Shown here: one piece after another, positions 17,768 to 26,183 of the stretch
How the letters are laid out: each line of letters opens with the position of its first letter
Position numbering within the stretch: the first letter of the stretch is position 1
Assembly: GCA_018970725.1 (NCBI GenBank)
Contig: JAGWVU010000032.1
Coordinates: forward strand, 1 to 52,014
Direction of reading: 5' to 3'
DNA: 52,014 bases
Source of the DNA: Verrucomicrobiota bacterium
GTDB lineage: Bacteria > Verrucomicrobiota > Verrucomicrobiia > Verrucomicrobiales > DEV007
Notes under the pieces: generated by a model
The model's database searches: none
Seen by the model: the letters and a program-made list of their open reading frames with translations, nothing else
Told to the model about the DNA's origin: nothing
Made by a program: the position numbers and the translations under genes

Positions 17768-18501
17768 GCAGTGGTTTGGGTTTGATTCAGGTCGTGAACG
17801 ATTCCGGGGTCGCGAACGTCAGCCCATTCCCCTTGCAACTCAACGCCGCGGACGGAGAGCCCATCGTAAGCCATTTCCCGGATGGCATCGGTGAGTTCAT
17901 ACTCGCCGCGGGGCGAGAGTCGGAGACGGCTGACATAATCGTGGATCACCGGGCTGAAGGTGTAGATCCCGGCGTTGTAATACGGGCTGGTGGGCTGCCC
18001 GGGAGCACCTTTTTCGATCAGGTCTGTCATGAGACCTTCCTCATTGAGAAAGACGGCGCCTCCCTTGCTGACGTCCTGGTTCACCTTCACGGCGATCCGC
18101 GCGTCGTCCCCTTCCAAGCGGACCAGGGGCGCGTAGCTTGAGGCGGGGACAAGGATGTCGCCATAGCTGAGCACAAAGGGATGGTCACCGGTGAACGGGC
18201 GACCCAATTCCACCACCTTGCCGGTCCCGTTCTGCACTTCCTGGACCACGTAGGAGATGTCGAGTCCGAAGTCCCGGCCATCGCCAAAATGATCCATGAT
18301 GACTTCCTTGCGATAGCCGACCACCACGAGGACGTGGCGGACCCCGTTCTCCTGCAGACCGCGGATGATGGTCTCGAGGATGGGACGGCCGCGGACGGCA
18401 ATCATCGGCTTGGGGAGATCCTCGGTGAGATGCAGCATCCGGGTGCCACGACCCGCGGCCAGAATCATGGCATGGGTGACTTCGTGAGCGAAAGACGACA
18501 T
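17764..18501 (-). CDS. Sugar-phosphate nucleotidyltransferase
   Basis: The 245-residue protein is an NTP-transferase: it has the N-terminal nucleotide-binding signature LAAGRGTRM at about residues 12-20, then LPKPM with the conserved Lys at about 28-32. It resembles glucose-1-phosphate thymidylyl/uridylyl and mannose-1-phosphate guanylyl transferases, which make NDP-sugars for cell-surface polysaccharides or nucleoside-linked precursors. Base specificity cannot be assigned. The length is close to the catalytic domain alone, with no C-terminal beta-helix. An upstream in-frame ATG at 18549 would add a non-homologous N-terminus, so the ATG at 18501 is preferred. It heads a coupled operon with hisC and mnmE, which does not clarify the role. 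Confidence 0.82.
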   Translation of the reverse strand: MSSFAHEVTHAMILAAGRGTRMLHLTEDLPKPMIAVRGRPILETIIRGLQENGVRHVLVVVGYRKEVIMDHFGDGRDFGLDISYVVQEVQNGTGKVVELGRPFTGDHPFVLSYGDILVPASSYAPLVRLEGDDARIAVKVNQDVSKGGAVFLNEEGLMTDLIEKGAPGQPTSPYYNAGIYTFSPVIHDYVSRLRLSPRGEYELTDAIREMAYDGLSVRGVELQGEWADVRDPGIVHDLNQTQTTA

Positions 18502-18697
18502 CCCGGAGTTTAGTTGGAGATCCGGGCTGGAGCAAACGTCAACCCGCATTTCTCAGGGATCGGCGTCGCAAGGCGCGCGGGAGATGGCACGGAGCGCGGG
18601 TGGAAATGGCGCTCAAACACAGGTTGCGGCGGTCCCCCGGACGGATGAGAGTGAAACCGGGGAGTTTGGTGCCGTGTTCCCCGACCTCTTCCAGACC

Positions 18698-19399
18698 ATG
18701 GATGCTTCAGTGACCCCGCCCGTGCCGCCTGAAGAGGAGATCCCGGAGGGAGCGGAGCCGCATCTTTTGTCGGACCAGATCGACCAATTGATTCGGAAAT
18801 TCGAGCGGGACGATGTCAAGATCGGGGAAGTGGTCACCTTGTTGAAAGGGCGGGCGTTTCTCGGCCTGCTTTGTTTGTTCAGCATCCCCTTCTGCACTCC
18901 GGTGGCGATTCCGGGGATGTCCACTCCGTTCGGGGTGGTCATCAGCCTGATCGGCTTGCGGCTGGCCTTCCGCCGAAAACCTTGGTTACCCCGCAAGCTG
19001 CTCGATCTCAGGCTTTCCCAGCGTCTTTTTCCAAAGCTTCTGGAGGGGGCGAACCGCATCATCCGGAGCTTGGAAAAGGTTTCGAAGCCGAGGCACGAAT
19101 TTCTGGTGGAAGCCCCTCTGACGCAGCACTTCACAGGGTTCTGTATTTTTGTCTGCGGGGCTTTTTTGTTGCTTCCCCTTCCCATTCCGATGACCAACCT
19201 GCTGCCGGCAGCCACGGTGACCTTGTTGGCGATCGCCGCGATTGGCCGGGACGGTGTTCTGACCCTTGCGGGTTACGCTCTTTTCCTGGTCACCGTCTCC
19301 TTCTTCATCTTTCTTCTGATGGGAGGAGCCGCGGCGGCCGCTTGGATGTCGGAAACGTTCCGTGGTTGGTTTGAGCCGGGGCCGGAACATCTTCCGTGA
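18698..19399 (+). CDS. ExoD-family membrane protein
   Basis: The predicted 233-residue product matches the ExoD (exopolysaccharide synthesis) family. It has an N-terminal helical region with LKGRAFLGLLCLF near residues 50-62, then SIPFCTPVAIPGMST, and several membrane helices, about residues 53-100 and 145-225. The PWLP motif after the first membrane pair is typical. ExoD was first linked to exopolysaccharide and alkaline tolerance in rhizobia; its biochemical activity is not known. The start is uncertain: ATG codons at 18584 and 18698 are both in frame. I list the shorter form because the first 38 residues of the longer one do not look like the family, but neither has a good ribosome site. 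It is divergent from the nucleotidyltransferase operon. Confidence 0.75.
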   Translation: MDASVTPPVPPEEEIPEGAEPHLLSDQIDQLIRKFERDDVKIGEVVTLLKGRAFLGLLCLFSIPFCTPVAIPGMSTPFGVVISLIGLRLAFRRKPWLPRKLLDLRLSQRLFPKLLEGANRIIRSLEKVSKPRHEFLVEAPLTQHFTGFCIFVCGAFLLLPLPIPMTNLLPAATVTLLAIAAIGRDGVLTLAGYALFLVTVSFFIFLLMGGAAAAAWMSETFRGWFEPGPEHLP

Positions 19400-19426
19400 C
19401 GTCCGCCCCCCGGCCGTCCAATCAGT

Positions 19427-22400
19427 TTAGCGCAAGGTCCCGACGGGCGGAGGGATCAGGAGGAACTCGACGCCGTAGGCCCCGGCCGGGAACCAAACCC
19501 CTTGGTTGGGAGAGGGACGGACGCTGGCCCGACCCAGTTGGATCCAGAGGGTGGGATCGGTCTCCAGACTCACCGGCTGCCCGAAAGTTCCCCCGGTCTG
19601 CACGGGCGTGGCCGAAACCTTGCCCCACTGGCTCGCGAGGAGAAGTCCCCCGCGGGTCACAAGTTCATAGGTCGCGTGGGGAAGATTGACCGTGGCGGTC
19701 ACCCGGAAGCGACCGGCCACGGAGTCGAAGCCGAGGGCGGAGATTGGCTGGCTGGCTGCGGTGGTGCGGGCGACGAAGAGCTGCGCTCCCTCGCCCCGGG
19801 TGAAGGCGCTGACTTCGGATGGGCTGGTCCAGCTATCCATTTGGAACGCGCTCGATCCGTCGTAGGCGCAAGCCCGGAAGGTGCTTCTTCCGGGATCGAC
19901 GGTGAACAGGAGAGCCCCGCGGGCTTCCACATCGGACACGGCGACGAGTTCACCGGGGAGGGAAACGCGGTCCCGCACCACCGGGTCGCTGCCATTGCGG
20001 AAGTCGAGCACCTGGAGCCAGGCGCGCGATTGCACGGAGCGGACGCCATTCGTGGCGATCGATTCTGTCGCGTCTTCGAGATAGGAGAGGAAGAGGAAGC
20101 CGCCGGACGCTTGGGGCAGACCGGCTTCGATCCGCACCGGGGCGCCGTTGGGACCTTTGATGGTCAGCGGAGCGATGGCGGACGGCGCCGTGGGATCGGA
20201 GACCCGGACCGGACAGACGACCGAGGCCACATCATTCGAGCCGCCGCGCCAGATATTGGCGGAGAGGCGCGACTGCGAAGGCGCGGAGGAGAGGGAGATG
20301 CTTCCGGTGGGAGGATCCACCGCGATGGCGTTCGAAGCGACGGTGAGGGATTTTGCCACCGGAGCGGAAGAATCGACGGCAACCGGCAGGGCGACGACCG
20401 GGTCATCGATGAAAATCGGACCACCAAAATAAAAGGCATAGGAAGGAATGTGCCAGACGAGGGTGGAGCCATCCGCCCAGAGACCTTGGGTTTGATCCAA
20501 GTTGAGCCGTGAGGCACCTTCCGCCAGTGGGGAATCCGCATGGGCGATTTCCTTGAGTTCCGGGGCTTCGGAGGTATCAAAAACCCAGGTCCGCACCACA
20601 TCCCCGGGATCGGCGGCGGTGCCCTTCACGAATTGACCGAGGTAGAGATAACCGTCGCGCTCCAAGGTGCCGACGACCCGGCCGGGACCGAGATCGATCT
20701 CCTCGATGAGGTCGTCCGGGGAATCGGCCCGGGAGATCCGGAGCATCGTCTGCCTGCGCTGGGCGGGAGACCAGCATCTCAAGAAGCCCCAGCCCCAGAA
20801 GCCATTGTCAGCCTCGCCATCCTCGATCTGGATGAGGTGGTTCGGGCCGAAGGGGAGGACGCGGTCGACTTGCCAAGCCAGCGAGAGTTGCGCCTCCGGC
20901 GTCACGCTCGAGAGATCCCTCGCGTCGGCCACAATCAGCTCCTGACCCGAGATGGAGAGGATATGGCTCCCGGTGAATGCCGCCCGGCGCGCGGTGAAGT
21001 CATGGCGGATGGAGCCTTTCCAGCTCAAACCATCGGCATCCAGTTGCACCACGGCCGTGGCGTTTTGCCAACCCTCGCTGTTCCAGCTCTGGTAGGGAAC
21101 GAGGAGAACCCCTTGGTCGGGGAAAAAGCCGGCGGCCCGCTCGTCGTAATGGGCCTCACTCCAACTGTTTCCTTCCCCCAGGGCCACCCGGGAAGCGAGC
21201 GAAGGCTGCGCCGGATCGGTCACGTCGAAGACCGAAACGGTCACCTTCCCGTCTTCGACGCCGACGGCGAGGAGGCGGTTGCCATGGGGTTCAAGGTAAG
21301 TCGACCATCCCGGGATTTCAATGTGGCCCAGCACGCTCGGGGCTGCCGGATCCGAGAGGTCCACCACGAAGAGCGGATCGACCGTCTCGAAGGTGACCAC
21401 GTAGAGTTTGTTCCCATCGAACCGGGTGGCATGGAGCGATTCGCCCCGGGCCTCCTCCAGTTCCAATTGCGCGAGAGACTCGGTCCCGTCCCCGACGGCA
21501 GAGAAGTTCTCCACCCAGTTGGAGCGGCCCGGTCCCGAGGCATCCCAGGACCAGCTGTGGCTGACCGCGGTCATGACGCCTTGGGAGACGCGCATCTTGA
21601 ATTTGTCGGCCACCACGCCCTTGGTCTTCACGGTCTTGACCAGCCGGGGTTCTCCGGAAGGGGTGGCGATGTCCACCACATGGATCGAGGAACGCGACCA
21701 ATCAGAGGGCGTGGCCGTGGCAATCAAGAGGGTCTGGCTGTCTCCCTGGAGCGTCGGCCAATACCCATCGAGCGGAAGGGAGGGCAGCGCAACGGGTTGG
21801 GCGGGGTTCGAGAGGTCGTATCCGGACACCGTGATGCGGGGAGAGAAGGAGGAAAAACTTCCAAGCTGCCAGCCCCAATCGAAGGTGGTCACATAGAGGC
21901 GCGACCCGGAGAGCCGGCTGTCGATCACCTCGCCGCTCAAGGTCAGTTTCCGGTTCAGGGTGGGCACCCCGTTATTCACGGAGACCAGGTAGACCACTCC
22001 GTTGGAGGAACCTGCATCGGAGAATTCCCGGCCGAGCAGGGCCAGATTCGAACCGGCGGAGTCGAGCAGGTAAAACTCTTCGCCGCGGGCGGGCATTCGC
22101 AAGCCGCCGGTGCGGACTGGATTGGCCGGATCCGAAAGGTCGAAGAGTTGCAAACCCCGGTATTGATTGAAGAAAAAGAGGCGGTTCCCCGATAGTTTCC
22201 AGATGTCCGGCTCCGTCAACGCGACGGGTGCGCCCGGTGCCGAGGAGGAATCGGCGGCGGTTTGCATGGCGGAGGCCGAAACCCCGAGATTCGTTCTGGC
22301 CGAAGGATTCAGGGCTTTGTTGACCGGGACCCGGGCCCCGGAGAAACTCTTCGGGCCGCGAAGCCGGGACGCCGGGAACTTGGCCGGACTGGCGGTGATC

Positions 22401-22711
22401 CGCAATTGGTCGGAGGTGTATCCGGCGGGGATGACAAAGGAGACCGTGCCTTGGCCGGACCGGGCGGTGCGGCTGTTCCACGTGACGATGCCCCTGCCGC
22501 CGTATTGGACGGAAAGGGGCTTCCACCCGTTGCCGCTCCTCGCTTCGAGAACCAGCTGTTGGGTGGTGAGCCCCTGAAAGGTGGCGGTGACGTTTTTGCC
22601 GACCTTCCGCAGGGGGAGAATGGCGGGAGCGGGCGTGGCCGAAGGCGCGGCCGGGGCGTTTCCAAGAAGGAGAACACCGAGCCACAGGGACAGGAGTTTT
22701 ACTGGGCGCAT
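19427..22711 (-). CDS. Large secreted beta-propeller protein
   Basis: This 1094-residue protein begins with a signal peptide (about residues 1-22). The middle, about 150-700, resembles the secreted C-terminal beta-propeller family, with repeated blade-like units such as DLSDPANPV, VIDSRLSGSRLYVTTF, VVDLSDPAAPSVLGHI and VFDVTDPAQPSL. Each gives a hydrophobic strand followed by an Asp-Pro-ala-x-Pro turn. The region after 700 continues with looser strand-rich repeats. Such proteins usually bind ligands or partner proteins outside the cytoplasm; no catalytic motif was seen. It is longer than most members known to me. It lies 63 bases after the C13-like peptidase gene in the same direction, so it could be that enzyme's partner or substrate, which is inference only. 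Confidence 0.75.
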   Translation of the reverse strand: MRPVKLLSLWLGVLLLGNAPAAPSATPAPAILPLRKVGKNVTATFQGLTTQQLVLEARSGNGWKPLSVQYGGRGIVTWNSRTARSGQGTVSFVIPAGYTSDQLRITASPAKFPASRLRGPKSFSGARVPVNKALNPSARTNLGVSASAMQTAADSSSAPGAPVALTEPDIWKLSGNRLFFFNQYRGLQLFDLSDPANPVRTGGLRMPARGEEFYLLDSAGSNLALLGREFSDAGSSNGVVYLVSVNNGVPTLNRKLTLSGEVIDSRLSGSRLYVTTFDWGWQLGSFSSFSPRITVSGYDLSNPAQPVALPSLPLDGYWPTLQGDSQTLLIATATPSDWSRSSIHVVDIATPSGEPRLVKTVKTKGVVADKFKMRVSQGVMTAVSHSWSWDASGPGRSNWVENFSAVGDGTESLAQLELEEARGESLHATRFDGNKLYVVTFETVDPLFVVDLSDPAAPSVLGHIEIPGWSTYLEPHGNRLLAVGVEDGKVTVSVFDVTDPAQPSLASRVALGEGNSWSEAHYDERAAGFFPDQGVLLVPYQSWNSEGWQNATAVVQLDADGLSWKGSIRHDFTARRAAFTGSHILSISGQELIVADARDLSSVTPEAQLSLAWQVDRVLPFGPNHLIQIEDGEADNGFWGWGFLRCWSPAQRRQTMLRISRADSPDDLIEEIDLGPGRVVGTLERDGYLYLGQFVKGTAADPGDVVRTWVFDTSEAPELKEIAHADSPLAEGASRLNLDQTQGLWADGSTLVWHIPSYAFYFGGPIFIDDPVVALPVAVDSSAPVAKSLTVASNAIAVDPPTGSISLSSAPSQSRLSANIWRGGSNDVASVVCPVRVSDPTAPSAIAPLTIKGPNGAPVRIEAGLPQASGGFLFLSYLEDATESIATNGVRSVQSRAWLQVLDFRNGSDPVVRDRVSLPGELVAVSDVEARGALLFTVDPGRSTFRACAYDGSSAFQMDSWTSPSEVSAFTRGEGAQLFVARTTAASQPISALGFDSVAGRFRVTATVNLPHATYELVTRGGLLLASQWGKVSATPVQTGGTFGQPVSLETDPTLWIQLGRASVRPSPNQGVWFPAGAYGVEFLLIPPPVGTLR

Positions 22712-22774
22712 GGTGGGGGGGAGGAGTGTTTGGGGGATGTTGTCCCGGTCGCTCTGCCTGTGACAAGAAAAATC

Positions 22775-23704
22775 TCAGGGGCGGTTGGTGTAGAACTGGG
22801 GCAGGGACCGTTTGTCGAAGGGCACGTGATGGGTTTGTTCCATCCATTCGACCCGGTCCACCGCCGCGTTCGCGACTTCCTCGAAATCAATTTGCGGGAT
22901 CCGTTGGTTCTTGTGTTCGCGCAGGGCGGCGAGGTAGGCGGAGCCGTAATAGGTGGATTCATCCGTGGCCCCGCATCCGAAACTGGTCCGGTCATGGCGT
23001 GAGGCCGCGAGCACGCAGAGGTTGGGAACATTGCGCAAGGTTCGCGAGCGATACGGTTCCACCCTGGCTTCGACGAAGCCGCCGGCGTGACAACCCTGGA
23101 GAACCAGCGTTTTGGAAGTGGCCGCCGGGAGACGGTTCAGTGCGTTGCGCAACTCCGCGGGGCGGATGAAGGAGTGGACCTTGGTCCCGAATTCGAGCGG
23201 GTCGGCATCGTAGACCAAGGCGTAGTCATCGAGCTCTTCGGAAGGCGCGACCCCGTGGGAAGTGGTGTAGAGATAGAAGTGCGGGGGCGCTTCGGCGGCC
23301 AGCTGGGAGAGATGGGCGTAAAGCTGCTCGGGATTGGCCTGATAAAAACCGCGGACGTGAGGGGCGAGATCATCGAATTGCTCCTTGTCCTCCAGATAAT
23401 GCCGGGCATCCGGGCGGACGTAGTAACAGGCGATTTCGGAAGGACGGTAGCCGGAGCGGATCCAAAAGCTGCGTTGGTCGAGCACCTCCTGGAGGAAATT
23501 CGCCAAGGTGGAGCCTCCGGCCAAGAGAAGGATCTTGGTTTTCGGCGGAAGCGCCCCGGTCTCGTAGGGCGGAAACGGCCCGTTGCGCACCGTGGCGGTG
23601 AGCGACTCCGGTTGGTTGGGCGGGGCGGGGGTGGAGCAGGCTCCCGTCAGCAGGGTCAGGGCAAGGAGGAGCAGCGGACCGGGTTTGAAGGAAAAAAAGC
23701 GCAC
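22775..23704 (-). CDS. C13-like (caspase-fold) cysteine peptidase, putative lipoprotein
   Basis: The product has 309 residues from a GTG at 23704, supported by GAGG eight bases upstream. The open frame extends further but only as a shadow of the preceding gene. An export signal ends in LTGACSTP, giving a likely lipidated Cys23, though the residue at -3 is unusual. The core matches peptidase family C13 (legumain/GPI-transamidase group, clan CD). The catalytic His150 lies in YTTSHG and the nucleophile Cys205 in LQGCHAGG, each after a hydrophobic strand, at the spacing expected for a caspase fold. It is therefore predicted to be an envelope cysteine peptidase, possibly cleaving after Asn or Asp. 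It follows the PurC-like gene by 8 bases and precedes the beta-propeller gene. Confidence 0.78.
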   Translation of the reverse strand: MRFFSFKPGPLLLLALTLLTGACSTPAPPNQPESLTATVRNGPFPPYETGALPPKTKILLLAGGSTLANFLQEVLDQRSFWIRSGYRPSEIACYYVRPDARHYLEDKEQFDDLAPHVRGFYQANPEQLYAHLSQLAAEAPPHFYLYTTSHGVAPSEELDDYALVYDADPLEFGTKVHSFIRPAELRNALNRLPAATSKTLVLQGCHAGGFVEARVEPYRSRTLRNVPNLCVLAASRHDRTSFGCGATDESTYYGSAYLAALREHKNQRIPQIDFEEVANAAVDRVEWMEQTHHVPFDKRSLPQFYTNRP

Positions 23705-23712
23705 GGCAAGCC

Positions 23713-25014
23713 TCAGGTCATAGCATTGATCCGCAAAAAGTCTTCGATTTTTCTTAGCGAGTCGAAGTATTTTATTTCCTCGAGGGCGGTGGCAATCAGG
23801 GTCTCGCTCGCCGTCATGCCGCTGATTTTTTGCAACAGGCAATCCCGGATCGTCTCCAGTTTGCGGGCTTGAAGTTCCAGAAAGACCGCCGGGACGACCG
23901 GGGTCTCCGGGAACCGCCCTTCCGCGCGCCCCTCGCCCAGCACCTCCACGAAGGATCGTCCCTGGATCCGCGCCTCTTCCTTGGCCTGATTGACCGCGCC
24001 AATCCAATCCGGGTGGACGATGCGGTAGTAATCGCGCATCGATTGTTTGTTGCAGTGCACCGCCACCTTCCGCCCCTGCCACTCGAGGGAGAGGGTGGCG
24101 CGGATCGAGTCGGTATCAATGGTATCGACGAACACCAGACGCCCGCCTTCCCGGGCGAATTCCCATTTCAAATCCCAGAGCAGGAGACCGGTGGGTTCCA
24201 GCAGGTGGCGGACGGCCCAGGCTCCGAGCGCGGCGGATTCGAGGGCGCGGGCGAATTCCCCGCCGGTCAGTCCGCTGATGGTGAGGGCTTCCTGAAGGCT
24301 GACCGCGCGGTCCTCGGGTTCGTGCTTGGTGGTGCAGTCGGTCACGGGCCGGGGCAGCATCCGCCAGGCTCGGAGCGGTCCCTCCACCCCGAGTTCGCTC
24401 TCGTAGGCACGGCGGGCGGATTCCGGGAGGGCCAGGTATTTCCGGAGGACGGAAGAGGCGGAGGTCATTCCGAAGCGGACGATGAATTCCAGGGGGACGA
24501 CGTAGCCGTCCTGACCATTCATGAGGGAGTAATCATAGCAGAGGCGGTCGAGCACCCGGACGGGCAGTGGCTTGAGGATCCGGTAGCGCCGCACCACGTT
24601 CACCGCGCTCGGGTGCGGGGGGACGCCCTTCTGGAAAATCTCGCCCGAAACCGCGTCGATCATTCCGGCGTGATGCGTGGCCGCCCCTTCCCGGCAGAAG
24701 CGGTCGAGGGTCTCTCCCAGCAGCATGGACCGGCAGTTCGGTTCCAGTCCCGGAGCGTGGCGGATCGACTCCCGCACGGCGTTCCAGAGGGCGGGGTCGG
24801 CCATCCGGGAATAAAGGACATGGCGGAAGACGGCGCGGGAGACATCGCTCCCGGGAATTTCAAAAATGGAGCCGACGTCGAAGACGCTGCCACGACTGGT
24901 CGTTTCCGTGGCCATGTGGCGGTCATCGCCGGGGATCGGGTAAAGACGTTGGACGGAACCGACGTAAAACGGCTCGCCGAGGCGGTCGAGTGGCAGGCTG
25001 AGAGGCAACGGCAT
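23713..25014 (-). CDS. Long, divergent SAICAR synthetase-like protein (PurC family)
   Basis: The 433-residue product aligns by eye with SAICAR synthetase, the ATP-dependent ligase of purine biosynthesis. Family features in order are YVGSVQRLY (residues 17-25), FDVGSIFEIPG (45-55), VVPLEFIVR (172-180), DCTTKHEPEDRAVS (226-239), WDLKWEF (280-286) and VDTIDTDSIR (296-305). Usual bacterial PurC is about 240-300 residues, so this one carries an insertion, mostly between 55 and 170. The Gly-Lys normally found in the first motif is Gly-Ser here, and two signature glycines are Ser or Ala, so activity may be altered. The ATG at 25014 is the likely start. It is divergent from pyrD, and its downstream neighbour encodes a C13 peptidase, not a purine enzyme. 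Confidence 0.75.
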   Translation of the reverse strand: MPLPLSLPLDRLGEPFYVGSVQRLYPIPGDDRHMATETTSRGSVFDVGSIFEIPGSDVSRAVFRHVLYSRMADPALWNAVRESIRHAPGLEPNCRSMLLGETLDRFCREGAATHHAGMIDAVSGEIFQKGVPPHPSAVNVVRRYRILKPLPVRVLDRLCYDYSLMNGQDGYVVPLEFIVRFGMTSASSVLRKYLALPESARRAYESELGVEGPLRAWRMLPRPVTDCTTKHEPEDRAVSLQEALTISGLTGGEFARALESAALGAWAVRHLLEPTGLLLWDLKWEFAREGGRLVFVDTIDTDSIRATLSLEWQGRKVAVHCNKQSMRDYYRIVHPDWIGAVNQAKEEARIQGRSFVEVLGEGRAEGRFPETPVVPAVFLELQARKLETIRDCLLQKISGMTASETLIATALEEIKYFDSLRKIEDFLRINAMT

Positions 25015-25076
25015 GGGAGGCCAACCACTTCCGGCTGGCAAGGTTTGCAAGCGTTTTTGGTTGGCAGCGGGGCGAA

Positions 25077-26183
25077 ATGTCCGTTGATGAGAGTATGTGG
25101 GAGGGTGCATACAGGCTGACCCGTGGAGGGCTGTTCCGTCTCGATGCGGAGCAAGCGCACCATTTGACGTTGGCGGGCTTGTGTTGGGCGGAGCGGGCCG
25201 GATGGCTGCGGTCACCCGCCTGGAGCGGCGGGGAGGTCACGGTGATGGGGCTTCGTTTTCCCAATCGTCTGGGGTTGGCAGCCGGCATGGATAAGACCGG
25301 GGAGGCGGTGGACGGTTTTGGAGCCCTCGGATTCGGCCACATCGAGGTGGGAACGGTCACGCCCCGTCCGCAACCCGGGAACCCCGCCCCGCGCCTCTTC
25401 CGTTTGATCCGGCGGGAGGCGATCATCAACCGGATGGGATTCAACAACCCTGGATTGGAGGCGGTCGTGCGCAACCTGCAACGGCGGCGCAGTTTCCGCG
25501 GGATTCTGGGAGTGAATCTGGGGAAGAATTTCGATACCCCGAACGAGGTGGCGGTGCGGGATTACCTGACCGGTTTGCGGGCGGTGTATTCGGTGGCGGA
25601 TTACGTCGCGATCAATCTCTCCTCCCCAAACACGAAGGGGCTGAGGGAGTTGCAGGGGGTCGATGCGTTTGTGGCGCTTTTCGAGCCGTTGCTCGAGGAA
25701 CGCGAATCACTCCGCCGGGAACACGGCGTTTATCGCCCCCTCGCCGTCAAGGTGGCTCCCGATCTCACGATGGAGCAGACCGGGGCGCTGGCGGAGGCCG
25801 TGAACCGTTTGCAGTTGGACGCCGTGATCGCGACCAACACGACGATCGATCGCGCCGCGGTGGCCGGGGAGGCGCTGGCCGGTGAAGAGGGCGGTCTGAG
25901 TGGGAAGCCCCTGGCTCCAAGGGCGCTGGAGTGTTTGCGGATTTGGCACGGGCTTCTCGGGCGCGGAATTCCCTTGATCGGAGTGGGGGGAATCATGAGC
26001 GGTGCCGAAGCGAGGGAGCGACTTGCGGCCGGGGCCGCGCTCGTGCAAATTTACACCGGGCTGGTTTACCGCGGACCCGGCTTGGTGCGCGAGATTCTCC
26101 GGGCGACCCGGGACCTGTCTCCGGAGCGGGATGGTCCGTCCGTGGAGGGTCCCCCGCTGCCCGGATCGTCCGGGAGGATGTGA
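25077..26183 (+). CDS. pyrD: Dihydroorotate dehydrogenase (quinone), class 2
   Basis: PyrD oxidises dihydroorotate to orotate in pyrimidine synthesis, passing electrons to the quinone pool at the inner membrane. The 368-residue product has the N-terminal membrane-associating helical segment typical of class 2 (about residues 10-35). It then shows LGLAAGMDKTGEAVDGF near 62-78, NRMGFNNPG near 120, NLSSPNTKGLR with the class 2 catalytic Ser near 180, and ATNTTI near 260. Starts at 25077 and 25095 are both possible. It is divergent from the PurC-like gene and convergent with rsgA, whose 3' end overlaps the last 118 bases of this gene. The Gly/Pro/Ser-rich C-terminus after about residue 345 lies in that overlap and is probably unstructured. 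Confidence 0.93.
   Translation: MSVDESMWEGAYRLTRGGLFRLDAEQAHHLTLAGLCWAERAGWLRSPAWSGGEVTVMGLRFPNRLGLAAGMDKTGEAVDGFGALGFGHIEVGTVTPRPQPGNPAPRLFRLIRREAIINRMGFNNPGLEAVVRNLQRRRSFRGILGVNLGKNFDTPNEVAVRDYLTGLRAVYSVADYVAINLSSPNTKGLRELQGVDAFVALFEPLLEERESLRREHGVYRPLAVKVAPDLTMEQTGALAEAVNRLQLDAVIATNTTIDRAAVAGEALAGEEGGLSGKPLAPRALECLRIWHGLLGRGIPLIGVGGIMSGAEARERLAAGAALVQIYTGLVYRGPGLVREILRATRDLSPERDGPSVEGPPLPGSSGRM

Noticed and set aside
20540-22195. Plus-strand open frame of 551 codons
   Set aside because: Antisense to the beta-propeller gene, which has a signal peptide and repeated blades; the plus frame has neither.
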